This document shows, piece after piece, positions 8,933-18,241 of a stretch of DNA of 48,474 nt; within the stretch, counting starts at the first letter, position 1; each line of letters begins with the position of its first letter. The translations under genes were made by a program, and so were the position numbers. This DNA comes from an uncultured Bacteroidota bacterium (GTDB lineage: Bacteria; Bacteroidota; Bacteroidia; Chitinophagales; Saprospiraceae): the NCBI GenBank assembly GCA_903905445.1, contig CAIVGO010000488.1:1-48474 (forward strand), given 5' to 3'. Below the pieces are notes generated by a model that ran no database searches, had not been told where the DNA came from, and worked only from the letters and a program-made list of their open reading frames with translations.

Positions 8933-9547
8933 CTAATTTTTCTTACCCACAAAATTACACGTTTCGACGGCATTTGCGGTGCCCCATTGTTGATACACGT
9001 ACAGAGTATCGCTATTAAAACCCATATAATACATGAAATAGCCATTCAGGGGGGCAAAAGCGTATGTTCCATTGAGGTCGACCGGGACAATATCGTCTTG
9101 TACTTTTAGTTCATAAGGACCAGGGCCCTTCGTAATGGTGACGGTCATATTTTGGTCGGGATGATCCTGGGGGACGTTTAGGGTGGAGCAATCGCGGTAT
9201 CCGGTGTAGATTCCAATCCATTTATTCCTAAAATCGGGCAGTTTTAAGACTGCATTTACTTCGATTTGACAGGTTGCTGAATTGCCGCAACTATCGGTTG
9301 CGAGGTAGTTGAGCGTGTTTTTACCCAATCCAATAACAGGATAATCGCCTAAACTGTACCAGTACCCATTTAATTCACAATTGCCAGCAATGTAGGGCGC
9401 TTGAAAATCCGTTTCGCTCAGGATATACGTGGAGTCTGGAATTTCAATGGTTTGCGGCGGTGGGCAAGTGATGGACAGGTTATACTGTTTCGAACAATGG
9501 CAAAACAGTAATAAAATGGCGAGGGATAGCGAATAAAGTGGCTTCAT
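8933..9547 (-). CDS. Lipoprotein with HYR-like domain, unknown function
   Basis: A 204-residue predicted lipoprotein: signal MKPLYSLSLAILLLFCHC with the likely lipid Cys at 18. Residues about 28-100 start with ITCPPPQTIEI and end in NYLATDSCGNSATCQIEVNAV, the typical end of HYR (hyalin repeat) beta-sandwich domains, which are used for adhesion or as spacers in exported Bacteroidota proteins. The last 100 residues show no recognised domain. It is probably co-transcribed with the membrane protein 9 bases downstream. Confidence 0.65.
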   Translation of the reverse strand: MKPLYSLSLAILLLFCHCSKQYNLSITCPPPQTIEIPDSTYILSETDFQAPYIAGNCELNGYWYSLGDYPVIGLGKNTLNYLATDSCGNSATCQIEVNAVLKLPDFRNKWIGIYTGYRDCSTLNVPQDHPDQNMTVTITKGPGPYELKVQDDIVPVDLNGTYAFAPLNGYFMYYMGFNSDTLYVYQQWGTANAVETCNFVGKKN

Positions 9548-9579
9548 GATGGAGCGGTTATAGTTTTAAGGATACTTAG

Positions 9580-9740
9580 AGCCTGTAAAAATTTATATTT
9601 TTCGCTAATATGACAGTCTTTTTTTGCCATACGTCGTTCCTTTTTTTCGCCGTAACTAGTCCCATTACGCCTGCAAAAAGCGCCTAGTCTGGCTAAAAAA
9701 CCCTTGTCATATTAATCGAAAATATAATTTTTTACAGGCT
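9580..9740. mobile_element. MITE-like element with 38-bp terminal inverted repeats
   Basis: A 161-base element bounded by AGCCTGTAAAAA and TTTTTTACAGGCT. The arms pair over about 38 bases with few mismatches (left 9580-9616, right 9703-9740, both reaching TAATATGACA). CTTAG occurs directly on both sides (9575-9579 and 9741-9745), consistent with a 5-bp target-site duplication, although the GAGCC/GGCTC symmetry also permits a 3-bp TTA reading. It has no coding capacity. The gene-free stretch 9548-9848 holds only this element. Confidence 0.65.
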
Positions 9741-9848
9741 CTTAGGTAAAAATACGGGTTTGAGTGCAATCCTGAATAACGGATAGCCTGTATGCCAACA
9801 TTTTACAATTTTAACAACCGTTTTCCAGATACGGATTTAGCGCCCCCT

Positions 9849-10823
9849 TTAATTCACCCGCTTATCCTTTTCCCAATAATTTTGGGATTCTACCTCATCC
9901 AGAATGCCTAAATAATTGCTAAAGCGCAGTTCGCTCACTTCGCCGTTGCGCAGCGCTTCATGTACGGCGCAACCGGGTTCGTTGCGGTGCAGGCAGGAAC
10001 TACTGAAGCGGCATTTGCTGGAAAGGGCAAAAAACTCCCGGAAGCTGTGGGCGATGTTGTGCGAATCTTTATCATTGAAACCCAAGGTTTTAATACCCGG
10101 TGTGTCGATAATACGGCCGCCAAAATCGAGTTCGAACATTTCGGCGAAGGTGGTGGTGTGCTGGCCTTTGCCCGAATAATCGCTGATTTCGTTGGTACGC
10201 AGGTCCATTTGCGGCTGAATGGCATTGACGAGGCTGCTTTTACCTACGCCCGACTGGCCGCTGACGAGGGTGGTTTTGCCCACGAGGGTGTCGCGCAAGG
10301 CCTGCAATCCGCGTTGCTCCAACACGGAGGTGGCCAATACCTGATAGCCGATTTTTTCATACACCTCCCGCATTTCCATGAAAAGGGCCAGATCCTCCTC
10401 ATCGCATAAGTCCATTTTATTGAATACGATGGTCACGGGGATTTCGTGGCGCTCGGTCATGATGAGGAAACGATCGATGAATCCGGGTTTTACGGTGGGG
10501 TTTACGATGGTTACAATGAGTACCGCCTGGTCGATGTTGGCTGCCAGCAGGTGCAGGTCGTGTTTGCGGCGCGGGGAGGCGCGCACGACATAATTGACGC
10601 GGGGCAGTATTTTTTTGATCAGTCCTTCTCCGGCATCATCGTTGGTTTCAACGGATACCCGATCTCCGACTGCTACCGGGTTGGTGAGTTGGATATTGTC
10701 GAGGCGGAATTTGCCGATAATGCGGCATTTGTACACGATACCAGGGCCCGTTTCGGGAGCAATTGCATCCATGCGTACATCGTACCAACTTCCGGTAGAT
10801 TTTATAACGGTTCCAGTTTGCAT
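9849..10823 (-). CDS. rsgA: Ribosome small-subunit GTPase RsgA
   Basis: A circularly permuted GTPase that acts in late 30S ribosome maturation. The 324-residue protein has an N-terminal OB-fold (about 1-75), then G4 FNKMD (134-138), G1 GQSGVGKS (189-196) and G3 DTPG (240-243) in the permuted order that defines the family, and a C-terminal zinc site C271, C277, H279, C285. The ATG at 10823 gives the usual length; an upstream in-frame ATG at 10916 lies inside an intergenic repeat and would add 31 unusual residues. A possible -7 element (TATTTTTG, minus strand) is at 10985-10992. Confidence 0.95.
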   Translation of the reverse strand: MQTGTVIKSTGSWYDVRMDAIAPETGPGIVYKCRIIGKFRLDNIQLTNPVAVGDRVSVETNDDAGEGLIKKILPRVNYVVRASPRRKHDLHLLAANIDQAVLIVTIVNPTVKPGFIDRFLIMTERHEIPVTIVFNKMDLCDEEDLALFMEMREVYEKIGYQVLATSVLEQRGLQALRDTLVGKTTLVSGQSGVGKSSLVNAIQPQMDLRTNEISDYSGKGQHTTTFAEMFELDFGGRIIDTPGIKTLGFNDKDSHNIAHSFREFFALSSKCRFSSSCLHRNEPGCAVHEALRNGEVSELRFSNYLGILDEVESQNYWEKDKRVN

Positions 10824-10881
10824 ATTCAATTCTTCTACTTCTAAACTTGGATTTTGGGAGAAAGGTTCCGCGTAGAGGGGA

Positions 10882-11104
10882 GTTCCACGGAGGATCTCGG
10901 AGGTATGGAGTTGCACAGAGTTTTTTTGATTTGTTTTAACTTATTGATTTTTAGTGAATTGTACTAAAAATCGCTAACTCAACACAAAAATAATCCCCTC
11001 CTAAAAATGAAAACCTCCGCGTAACTCCATACCTCCGAGATTCTCCGTGGAACCCCTTTTCTCCGCGCAACTCCATACCTCCGAGCTCCTCCGTGGAACC
11101 CTTC
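10882..11104. repeat. Three copies of a ~45-bp intergenic repeat upstream of rsgA
   Basis: Two direct copies start at 11015 and 11061, exactly 46 bases apart, each reading CTCCGCG-YAACTCCATACCTCCGAG and ending CTCCGTGGAACC. A third, inverted copy occupies 10882-10914 and runs into the first bases of the longest rsgA frame. The inverted copies can form a large stem-loop in the rsgA leader. Confidence 0.8.
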
Positions 11105-11125
11105 CCTCTACATGGCTCCAAAAAT

Positions 11126-12535
11126 TTAACACTCCGCCAAATTCACCGAAATATGCAAGGCCAAGCCTCCATCGGCGGTTTCTTTGTATTTGGTATTCAT
11201 ATCTGCTGCCGTCTCTTTCATGGTACGAATGACGGTATCCAGGCTCACTTTTGCTTTACTTGGGTCGCTTTCCAGGGCGATCTGACTGGCTGTAATCGCC
11301 TTGATTGCGCCCATGGTATTGCGTTCGATACATGGAATTTGCACTAAACCGCCGATGGGGTCGCAGGTCATGCCGAGGTGATGTTCCATGGCAATTTCGG
11401 CGGCCATTTGTACTTGTTCGGGGGTTCCGCCGAGGCATTCGGTGAGCGCCGCTGCCGCCATGGCCGACGAAACGCCAATTTCAGCCTGACAGCCACCCAT
11501 TGCGGCAGAAATGGTAGCGCCTTTTTTAAATAAGCTACCCAATTCGCCCGCTGTCAATAAAAAACGAACGATATCGTCATCGCCGTTAAAATTTTCGCTG
11601 AAACAAACGTGATACATCAGTACTGCAGGAATGACCCCTGCCGCGCCATTGGTTGGTGCTGTCACCACCCGACTAAACGCCGCATTTTCTTCGTTGACTG
11701 CCAGTGCAAAACAACTCACCCATTTTAAGATCTGTTGGAAGGTATGTCCACCTCGACTAATTTGCATCATCCAATCATCCACATTGCGGTAAGTTCGGGT
11801 GCCCAACAACTTGGAACTCATCGGATGTGCCCGGCGTGTAACCTCCAAGCCTCCTGGTAAGGTGCCGGTGGTGTGGCAGCCCTTGTAAATACACAATTTC
11901 ATCACCTCCCAAATATTGAGCAGCCCCATCCGAATTGCTTCCGGCGAGCGCCACATCAATTCGTTGGCAAACACAATCTCTGGGATGGTTTTATTCAATT
12001 TTGAACAGAAAGCAGACAAATCCTCGGCTTTTTCAATCGGATAAGGCAGGTTAATTTCCGATGATAAATGCTCATCCCCTTCCTTTACCACAAATCCGCC
12101 ACCAATCGAATAATAAGTATGGGAAGCACCCGTACCATCGTGGTAAAAGGCCCGAAAGGTAAGGCCGTTGGCATGATACGGCAACGCATAATCCATGTGG
12201 AACACAATATGGTGTTCTGGATTAAAATCAATTTCTTTTTTACCCGCCAGCCGTATTTTGCAAGTCTTTTGAATTTTTTCGATGGTGGGCGTTACTTCAT
12301 CTACCGGAATACTCACCGGATCATCGCCATTCAGGCCCAATTGCACGGCAATATCGGTACCATGGCCGCGTCCTGTTTTGGCCAAAGAACCGTACAGTTC
12401 TACTTGCACGGATTCGACCTGGTCTAGTTTAATTTCATTTAAAAAACGTTGGGCAGCCCGCCATGGCCCCATTGTATGCGAACTAGACGGGCCAATACCA
12501 ATTTTAAATATATCAAAAACACTAATTCGTTCCAT
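11126..12535 (-). CDS. sdaA: L-serine ammonia-lyase (L-serine dehydratase)
   Basis: A single-chain iron-sulfur enzyme that converts L-serine to pyruvate and ammonia. The 469 residues hold both parts of the family: the N-terminal beta domain begins [24 protein letters not shown], and the alpha domain has [31 protein letters not shown] and [18 protein letters not shown] with Cys residues expected to hold the 4Fe-4S cluster. The length fits E. coli SdaA (about 454). glyA at 40633 is the other serine-metabolism gene in the window but is unlinked. It stands alone, with the helicase gene 176 bases upstream. Confidence 0.95.
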   Translation of the reverse strand: MERISVFDIFKIGIGPSSSHTMGPWRAAQRFLNEIKLDQVESVQVELYGSLAKTGRGHGTDIAVQLGLNGDDPVSIPVDEVTPTIEKIQKTCKIRLAGKKEIDFNPEHHIVFHMDYALPYHANGLTFRAFYHDGTGASHTYYSIGGGFVVKEGDEHLSSEINLPYPIEKAEDLSAFCSKLNKTIPEIVFANELMWRSPEAIRMGLLNIWEVMKLCIYKGCHTTGTLPGGLEVTRRAHPMSSKLLGTRTYRNVDDWMMQISRGGHTFQQILKWVSCFALAVNEENAAFSRVVTAPTNGAAGVIPAVLMYHVCFSENFNGDDDIVRFLLTAGELGSLFKKGATISAAMGGCQAEIGVSSAMAAAALTECLGGTPEQVQMAAEIAMEHHLGMTCDPIGGLVQIPCIERNTMGAIKAITASQIALESDPSKAKVSLDTVIRTMKETAADMNTKYKETADGGLALHISVNLAEC

Positions 12536-12711
12536 GATTTGGTTGACAATTGACAGTTGATCATTGACATTTTGAACGTGCCCAATTCATTAGGCCTGTT
12601 GCAAAACAAGGTTAAGGTGAGACAAAGTTGATAATTTTCGGTTGATTCCGTGTTATCGAACAAGTGATATTCAACTGAAAAATTTTCAACGGTCCATTTT
12701 CAACCAGTCAA

Positions 12712-14037
12712 TTACTTCGCCACGCCAATTTTGTATTTTTTTCCTTTCATTTTTTCCATTTGCACCAACTTTACGACTGCATCGGCCTTTTCAGCGGCTA
12801 CCGCTACGAAAGACATGAAATCCATGAGTTCGATTTTGCCAATCTCGGCTTTATCGAGTTGGCCTTTTTGGCACAGGAAGCCTACGATATCTATTTTGCT
12901 TAGTTTGTCTTTTTTGCCGCCACTGATGTACAAGGTAGCAAAATGGGGGGCTGGCGGTCGGGGATTGTTGGCCGGAATATCGAAAAATTCGAGTTTTTCG
13001 GTCAGATAGGGTGGTAATTCGGCTCCTTCGGAAAGCAGCAAAAAGGCAGTGCCTTCGGCAAACATGCGTGCGGTGCGGCCATTACGGTGGATAAAATCGT
13101 CTTTCTTGGACGGCAACTCGTAATGGATCACATATTTAACGTCCGGAATATCCAGTCCGCGGGCGGCCAAATCGGAGGCGACTAAAAACACGGTACTGCC
13201 ATTTCGGAATCGAATCAGGGCTTTTTCGCGTTCAATTTGCTCCATACCGCCGTGAAAAAACGCACTGGCAATACCTTTACTGTTGAGAAACGCATTGGTT
13301 TGCTCGGAGGATTCGCGGGTATTACAAAAAATGAGGGTGGCATTGTCGCCAATATAGCACAGCAATTCAAGCAGGCGCTGGTCTTTTTCTTCGAGGGTAG
13401 CCGTAATGCGTTTCAGCAACAATCCGTCGGTCGATTTCGCCTGTGCGCCTGTGAAATTGAGGATATAGGGCGCTGTAATGCCCATAAATTTAGGAATCAC
13501 CAGTTTGTTGGTAGCGGAGGCCAGGATACGTTTTTCGAGGGCGGGCAAATGCTTGATGATATCGCCCATTTGTTCCTGAAAGCCGAGGGCCAGCGATTTA
13601 TCGAACTCATCGAGCACCAGGCTGGTGATGCTTGTCAGGTCAAAGGTTTGTCGGGTAATATGGTCGAGGATACGTCCGGGCGTACCAATGAGCAGGGCTG
13701 GTGGCTGGCTCAGGTTTTTGATTTCCGTGGGCATGGAGTGGCCGCCATAACAGGTATTTACCTTAAAACCGGTGGCCATTTGTTGCCAAACCTTTTCAAT
13801 TTGAATGGCTAATTCGCGGGTGGGGGACAAAATGAGGCATTGCACCCCAGCCACATCCGTACGCATGCGCAGTAAAACGGGCAATAGAAAGGCCAGTGTT
13901 TTGCCCGAACCTGTGGGCGACAACAAAAGCGTATCTCGTTGGTTTTCAATTACTTCTAATGCTTTTTCCTGCATTTCATTCAAGGCAGGGATACCCAGGT
14001 TGGTCAGGGCTTTGGTGCGCAACGCGTTCGATTCCAT
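12712..14037 (-). CDS. dbpA: DEAD-box RNA helicase, DbpA-like
   Basis: An ATP-dependent RNA helicase of 441 residues. Motif I SPTGSGKT (40-47), Ia SPTRELA, Ib GTPGR, motif II DEFD (143-146, where most family members have DEAD), SAT (174-176), and motif VI HRNGRTAR are in order. The last 75 residues (TLYISGGKKDKLSKIDIVGFLCQ... KKYKIG) match the DbpA RNA-binding domain that recognises 23S rRNA hairpin 92, so a role in 50S assembly is likely. The DbpA name is inferred from that C-terminal domain. A TACCTTTA sequence directly upstream (14042-14049) may be its promoter. Confidence 0.88.
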   Translation of the reverse strand: MESNALRTKALTNLGIPALNEMQEKALEVIENQRDTLLLSPTGSGKTLAFLLPVLLRMRTDVAGVQCLILSPTRELAIQIEKVWQQMATGFKVNTCYGGHSMPTEIKNLSQPPALLIGTPGRILDHITRQTFDLTSITSLVLDEFDKSLALGFQEQMGDIIKHLPALEKRILASATNKLVIPKFMGITAPYILNFTGAQAKSTDGLLLKRITATLEEKDQRLLELLCYIGDNATLIFCNTRESSEQTNAFLNSKGIASAFFHGGMEQIEREKALIRFRNGSTVFLVASDLAARGLDIPDVKYVIHYELPSKKDDFIHRNGRTARMFAEGTAFLLLSEGAELPPYLTEKLEFFDIPANNPRPPAPHFATLYISGGKKDKLSKIDIVGFLCQKGQLDKAEIGKIELMDFMSFVAVAAEKADAVVKLVQMEKMKGKKYKIGVAK

Positions 14038-14099
14038 CCTGTAAAGGTACGATGGAATCTGGTGCCTGTGCGCTTTTATCGGGTAACAGCCGCGCGGAA

Positions 14100-14687
14100 T
14101 TACTTATTTCCGAAAAAATAGGTCACTACATAGGTAACCTCTTCTGCCGTTTTATTCAGTGGTACGTGTGGAATATTGCCATCAAAAAACAGCGATTCGC
14201 CTTCTTTCAGCAGCAGGCTTTCATCGTTCAGGTAAAAGTGCATTTCCCCTTTGATTACATACAGGAGTTCAAAAGCATCGGTACAAACTTTCGGACGCGT
14301 GTTGCCCGGTTGCAGGGTAATATGCGAAACCTGAAATGAAAAGCCGTCGAGGGTTCTTTCTAAAATAGACTGGTAGTAGAATCCGATGGCCGTTTCTTCT
14401 TTTACATAATGCTTATAATCGCCCTTTTTCAAATGCAGAAAGCTGGAAAACTCCGGTTCGCCGTTAATTTCGGCAAAAAACACTTCAGGTTCAACTTCCA
14501 ATACATTGAGCAGGCTCAGTAAGGATTGTAAAGTCGGTACAACCCGGCCATTTTCAATTTTGGAAACCATCGGGGAACTGATGCCGGTCGCTTCTGACAC
14601 ATCGGATAACAGGATGCCTTTTTCTTTGCGCAGGTCTCTGATTTTCGGCCCGATTCGGTGAATCAGGTAACTCGGTTCAATTTTCAT
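14100..14687 (-). CDS. XRE-family regulator with C-terminal cupin
   Basis: A 195-residue transcription factor. Residues 10-65 form a helix-turn-helix (IRDLRKEKGILLSDVSEATG, then SPMVSKIENGRVVPTLQSLL). Residues about 110-190 form a cupin with LQPGNTRPK, FELLYVIKGEMHFYL and GNIPHVPLN, which would bind a small ligand. This HTH-cupin design is common in regulators of uptake and amino-acid or polyamine metabolism. It is divergent from the SusC gene with a 452-base spacer and may control it, but that is inference. Its own promoter is seen at 14712-14743. Confidence 0.88.
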   Translation of the reverse strand: MKIEPSYLIHRIGPKIRDLRKEKGILLSDVSEATGISSPMVSKIENGRVVPTLQSLLSLLNVLEVEPEVFFAEINGEPEFSSFLHLKKGDYKHYVKEETAIGFYYQSILERTLDGFSFQVSHITLQPGNTRPKVCTDAFELLYVIKGEMHFYLNDESLLLKEGESLFFDGNIPHVPLNKTAEEVTYVVTYFFGNK

Positions 14688-14711
14688 GTGTTGTATTTAC
14701 GTAAAACGCCA

Positions 14712-14743
14712 CAAAGGTAATTCCAAAAGACAGGCTTTGCCAA
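14712..14743 (-). promoter_or_regulatory. Promoter of the XRE-cupin regulator gene
   Basis: Minus-strand TACCTTTG (14712-14719) with TTG (14741-14743) 21 bases upstream fits the Bacteroidota -33/-7 layout; the ATG lies 24 bases downstream. The rest of the gene-free stretch 14688-15139 is AT-rich leader before SusC, where I see no exact TAnnTTTG on the plus strand. Confidence 0.6.
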
Positions 14744-15139
14744 TGGATACCATTAAGTTATGTTTAGGAAACACAGATTTTATAAAATAGGGCATGCCAA
14801 CCAAGCTGCGGCAGGGTTTTACAGGCAGATCATATCCCATAAATTAAAAATATAAAACCACATAAAAATTTCCCTTAAAGAAAATTTCAAAAGAATTGTG
14901 TTTAAATTTTATGTAAACCCAATTTTTTGCCTAAAATCTATGGAATGAGGCACATTAAGGCATTGAAGCATCTTGTTAACAATAACTTAACAACAACTAT
15001 GTCTTTCATTTGCAATAGTAAACTTTCTTTGCATTCAATAATGTATAAATTTCAAAGAACTACGTTCGCTCCCCGCTATTCGGCCATTTCATTTGTATCC
15101 TTTCACCCGTTTCTTATTTTAAATCATTGCTCTTTCATT

Positions 15140-18100
15140 ATGAATAGAATACTTACAATGCGCAATCTATGCCTGACATTGCTTGTTTGCTTTGCTTCAG
15201 CCACGGTTGCATTTGCACAAATCACGGTAAAAGGCACCGTTACCGACGGCACAACCAAGGAGCCTTTGGTAGGCGCTACCGTTCAGGTAGCCGAAACTAA
15301 AAAAGGCGCGATTACCGACAACACGGGCGCATTTACCGTAGAAGTACCTTCCGAGGCTGCTACCCTTGAATGCAGTTATTTGGGTTACCAAGCCCAAAGC
15401 ATCGGTGTGGGCACCCAGCGTTCTATCGACTTTTCCATGGTTTCCAATGCGCTTGGTTTGACGCAGGTGGTCGTGGTAGGTTACGGTACACAAAGCAAAA
15501 GTGAAGTAACCGGTTCCATTTCTTCCGTAAAAGGATCTGATTTGCAAAACTTGCCGGTTGCTGGTGCATCGCAGTCCCTTCAGGGTCGTGCCGCTGGCGT
15601 TACGGTGGTGCGCAATGGTGGTGCGCCTGGCGATGGCGGTTCTATCCGGGTACGCGGTACTGGTACCGTCAACAATGCTGACCCGTTGGTGGTTATTGAC
15701 GGGGTGCCTTCTGGTGGCATCAACGACGTGAACCCCAATGACATCGAATCTATTGAGGTGTTGAAAGACGCTTCTACGGCTGCGATTTATGGTTTGCGCG
15801 CTGCCAATGGTGTGGTGATCATCACCACTAAACGCGGTAAATTCAATGAAAAACTGGCGGTAACCCTCAATTCATTTACCGGTACTTCCAGCCCTGTGAA
15901 AACCATCGACGTTTTGACTGCGCCACAATTGGCCGAATTGAAACGCGAACGCTACACAAACGACGGTATCGCCGTAAACCCAATCTGGGAAGATGCGCAA
16001 TATCAAACGCAAAAGACCGACTGGCAGGACGAACTGCTGGGCAAAGGCCGCACGAGCAACATTGACCTGACCATCCGCGGCGGTAGCCAGCGTTCTGCAT
16101 TTGCCATTTCCGGCGGTTACTTCCGGGAAGAAGGTATGATGAAAAACACCAACTACAACCGTTATTATGTGCGCATCAATTCCGACCACAAAATCAATAA
16201 GTGGTTGACCATTGGCGAAAACTTGCAATTGACCCGCCAATCGGGCAATTTCTTGAATACTTCTTCTGCACAAAGCGGTATTTTGTGGAGTGCGATCCGT
16301 TTCCACCCGGGTTTGCCTGTTAAATTGGCCGATGGCAATTACAGCACTTCTCAAGTGAGCGGCGAATTTGGCGACATCAACAACCCGGTTTTCACTGCCG
16401 ATACGGAAGATGATGAAGAAACCCGCCACCGCGTACTCGGCAATATTTTTGCTGAAATCCGCATCCTGGACGGCTTGAAATTCAAAGCCAATTTCGCGAT
16501 AGACGGAACGGTATATGACCGCGACGAATACTCGGTGAAAGTAACCAACCAAATCCGTCAAAATACCGTAAACGACCTTACCCGTACCTATTCTGAAAAC
16601 TACTCCCTCCTGAGCGAGTACTTCCTGAATTACGAAAAGACGTTTGCTAAATTGCATAAAGTGAAATTGTTGGGCGGTCTTACCGCACAGTCTTTCCGCA
16701 CTGATGGTTTTGCTGCCGGTAAAGATGATTATGCAAATGAAGACAACCAACAGCGTGTATTCGACTCTGGCCGTACGCTTGATTTTGTGAGCGGTACCAA
16801 GCAAAACGTAAACCTGCAATCGTATTTCGCGCGTTTGAATTACGCTTATGACGACAAATACCTGTTGTCTGCAACCATCCGCCGTGATGGAACCTCCCGT
16901 TTTGCTGCCGGCAACCGCTGGGGCAACTTCCCGGCCTTCTCTGCAGGCTGGAAAATTTCGCGCGAATCTTGGTTCAACGACAAAGGCTTGGTAAGTTTCT
17001 TGAAAGTAAATGCGGGCTGGGGCCGTTTGGGCAACCAGGAAGTATCGCCTTTCCAATACCTCGCCCTTATCAACAGCACGCGTCGTTATTCATTTGGCAA
17101 CACCCAAGCAACTGGCGCAAGTCTTTCTCGTATCCCCAACCAGGATATTTCATGGGAAACAGCTGATATGACCGATTTCGGGTTCGATTTGGGTTTGTTT
17201 GAAAACCGCGTACTGGCAACGGTGGGCTATTTTATCAAGAACACAGAAAATATGTTGCTCGCGCCGCCAACCCTGGGTACCATCGGCCGCGCGACCATTC
17301 CCGACCAAAACATCGGTTCGGTACGCAACAAAGGTTTGGAAATTGAATTGTCTTACCAGAAAACAACCGGCGACTTTACCTATCGCATCGGGGGTAATGC
17401 TTCTTTCATCCAAAATGAAGTAGTAAGCCTCGGTGACCGCAAATTCCTGTCTTCTACGTTCTATGGCCGTCCAAACCAGGAGATCGCGCGCTCGTATGTA
17501 GGCGAAGCAATCGGTACCTTCTATGGCTACGAGACCAATGGTTTGTACCAGACTGCGGAAGAAGTGGCCGGTGATGCCAACATCAAAAACGATCCAAGAA
17601 GAGAACAAGGTTTGATCCAGCCTGGTGATGTGCGTTTTGTCGATTTGAATGGCGATGGCGTAATTAACAGCGACGACCGCAAGATCCTAGGTAGCCCGTT
17701 CCCGAAAATCACATATGGTGTAAATGCGACTGCTGCTTATAAAGGATTTGACTTTACCCTGTTTTTCGTGGGTGTAGGCGGTGTGGATATCTACAATGCC
17801 GACCGCATGCAGGGTATCGACCCAACCTACCCGTTCAATATGTATGCAGAAACCATGAACCGTTGGAATGGCGCGGGTACCAGCAATGAAATTCCGCGTA
17901 TGACTACCAAACGCAACAACCTGAACCACCGCACTTCCGATTTGTTCCTGGAAAAAGGCGATTTCCTGCGTTTGAAAAACCTGACCATCGGCTACACTTT
18001 GCCAGCAGCACTGACCGACAGAATGCAAGTGGCTAAATGGCGCTTCTACATCACCGGCCAAAACGTATTTACCTTTACTTCTTACTCGGGCATCGACCCA

Positions 18101-18199
18101 GAGTTGGGTTATGTAGACGGTAACCGCCAGGCAAATGTAGATTACGCACAATACCCACAGGCGCGTACCTTCATTTTCGGCACTTCGGTTACTTTCTAA
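15140..18199 (+). CDS. SusC/RagA-type TonB-linked outer-membrane transporter
   Basis: A large TonB-dependent importer of 1019 residues that works with a SusD lipoprotein as a lidded outer-membrane channel for glycans or peptides. The signal peptide ends VAFAQ; then a carboxypeptidase-regulatory-like domain (VKGTVTDGTTKEPLVGATVQV), a TonB box region with QVVVVGYGTQSKSEVTGSIS, the plug (LQNLPVAGASQSLQGRAAGV), and a 22-strand barrel ending in aromatic TFIFGTSVTF. The ATG at 15140 directly precedes the signal peptide (15158 also possible); the open frame further upstream is leader. SusD follows after 42 bases. The substrate is unknown because no glycoside hydrolase or peptidase is adjacent. Confidence 0.95.
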   Translation: MNRILTMRNLCLTLLVCFASATVAFAQITVKGTVTDGTTKEPLVGATVQVAETKKGAITDNTGAFTVEVPSEAATLECSYLGYQAQSIGVGTQRSIDFSMVSNALGLTQVVVVGYGTQSKSEVTGSISSVKGSDLQNLPVAGASQSLQGRAAGVTVVRNGGAPGDGGSIRVRGTGTVNNADPLVVIDGVPSGGINDVNPNDIESIEVLKDASTAAIYGLRAANGVVIITTKRGKFNEKLAVTLNSFTGTSSPVKTIDVLTAPQLAELKRERYTNDGIAVNPIWEDAQYQTQKTDWQDELLGKGRTSNIDLTIRGGSQRSAFAISGGYFREEGMMKNTNYNRYYVRINSDHKINKWLTIGENLQLTRQSGNFLNTSSAQSGILWSAIRFHPGLPVKLADGNYSTSQVSGEFGDINNPVFTADTEDDEETRHRVLGNIFAEIRILDGLKFKANFAIDGTVYDRDEYSVKVTNQIRQNTVNDLTRTYSENYSLLSEYFLNYEKTFAKLHKVKLLGGLTAQSFRTDGFAAGKDDYANEDNQQRVFDSGRTLDFVSGTKQNVNLQSYFARLNYAYDDKYLLSATIRRDGTSRFAAGNRWGNFPAFSAGWKISRESWFNDKGLVSFLKVNAGWGRLGNQEVSPFQYLALINSTRRYSFGNTQATGASLSRIPNQDISWETADMTDFGFDLGLFENRVLATVGYFIKNTENMLLAPPTLGTIGRATIPDQNIGSVRNKGLEIELSYQKTTGDFTYRIGGNASFIQNEVVSLGDRKFLSSTFYGRPNQEIARSYVGEAIGTFYGYETNGLYQTAEEVAGDANIKNDPRREQGLIQPGDVRFVDLNGDGVINSDDRKILGSPFPKITYGVNATAAYKGFDFTLFFVGVGGVDIYNADRMQGIDPTYPFNMYAETMNRWNGAGTSNEIPRMTTKRNNLNHRTSDLFLEKGDFLRLKNLTIGYTLPAALTDRMQVAKWRFYITGQNVFTFTSYSGIDPELGYVDGNRQANVDYAQYPQARTFIFGTSVTF

Positions 18200-18241
18200 T
18201 TAACACGTAAACCTAACTTTTACATAAAAATTGATCAAACA

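Noticed and set aside
14927-15139. N-terminal extension of the SusC frame
   Set aside because: It would place 71 residues before a clean signal peptide.
15872-17056. 394-residue open frame antisense to the SusC gene
   Set aside because: Shadow of a strongly coding, GC-biased gene on the other strand; no signal or domain.
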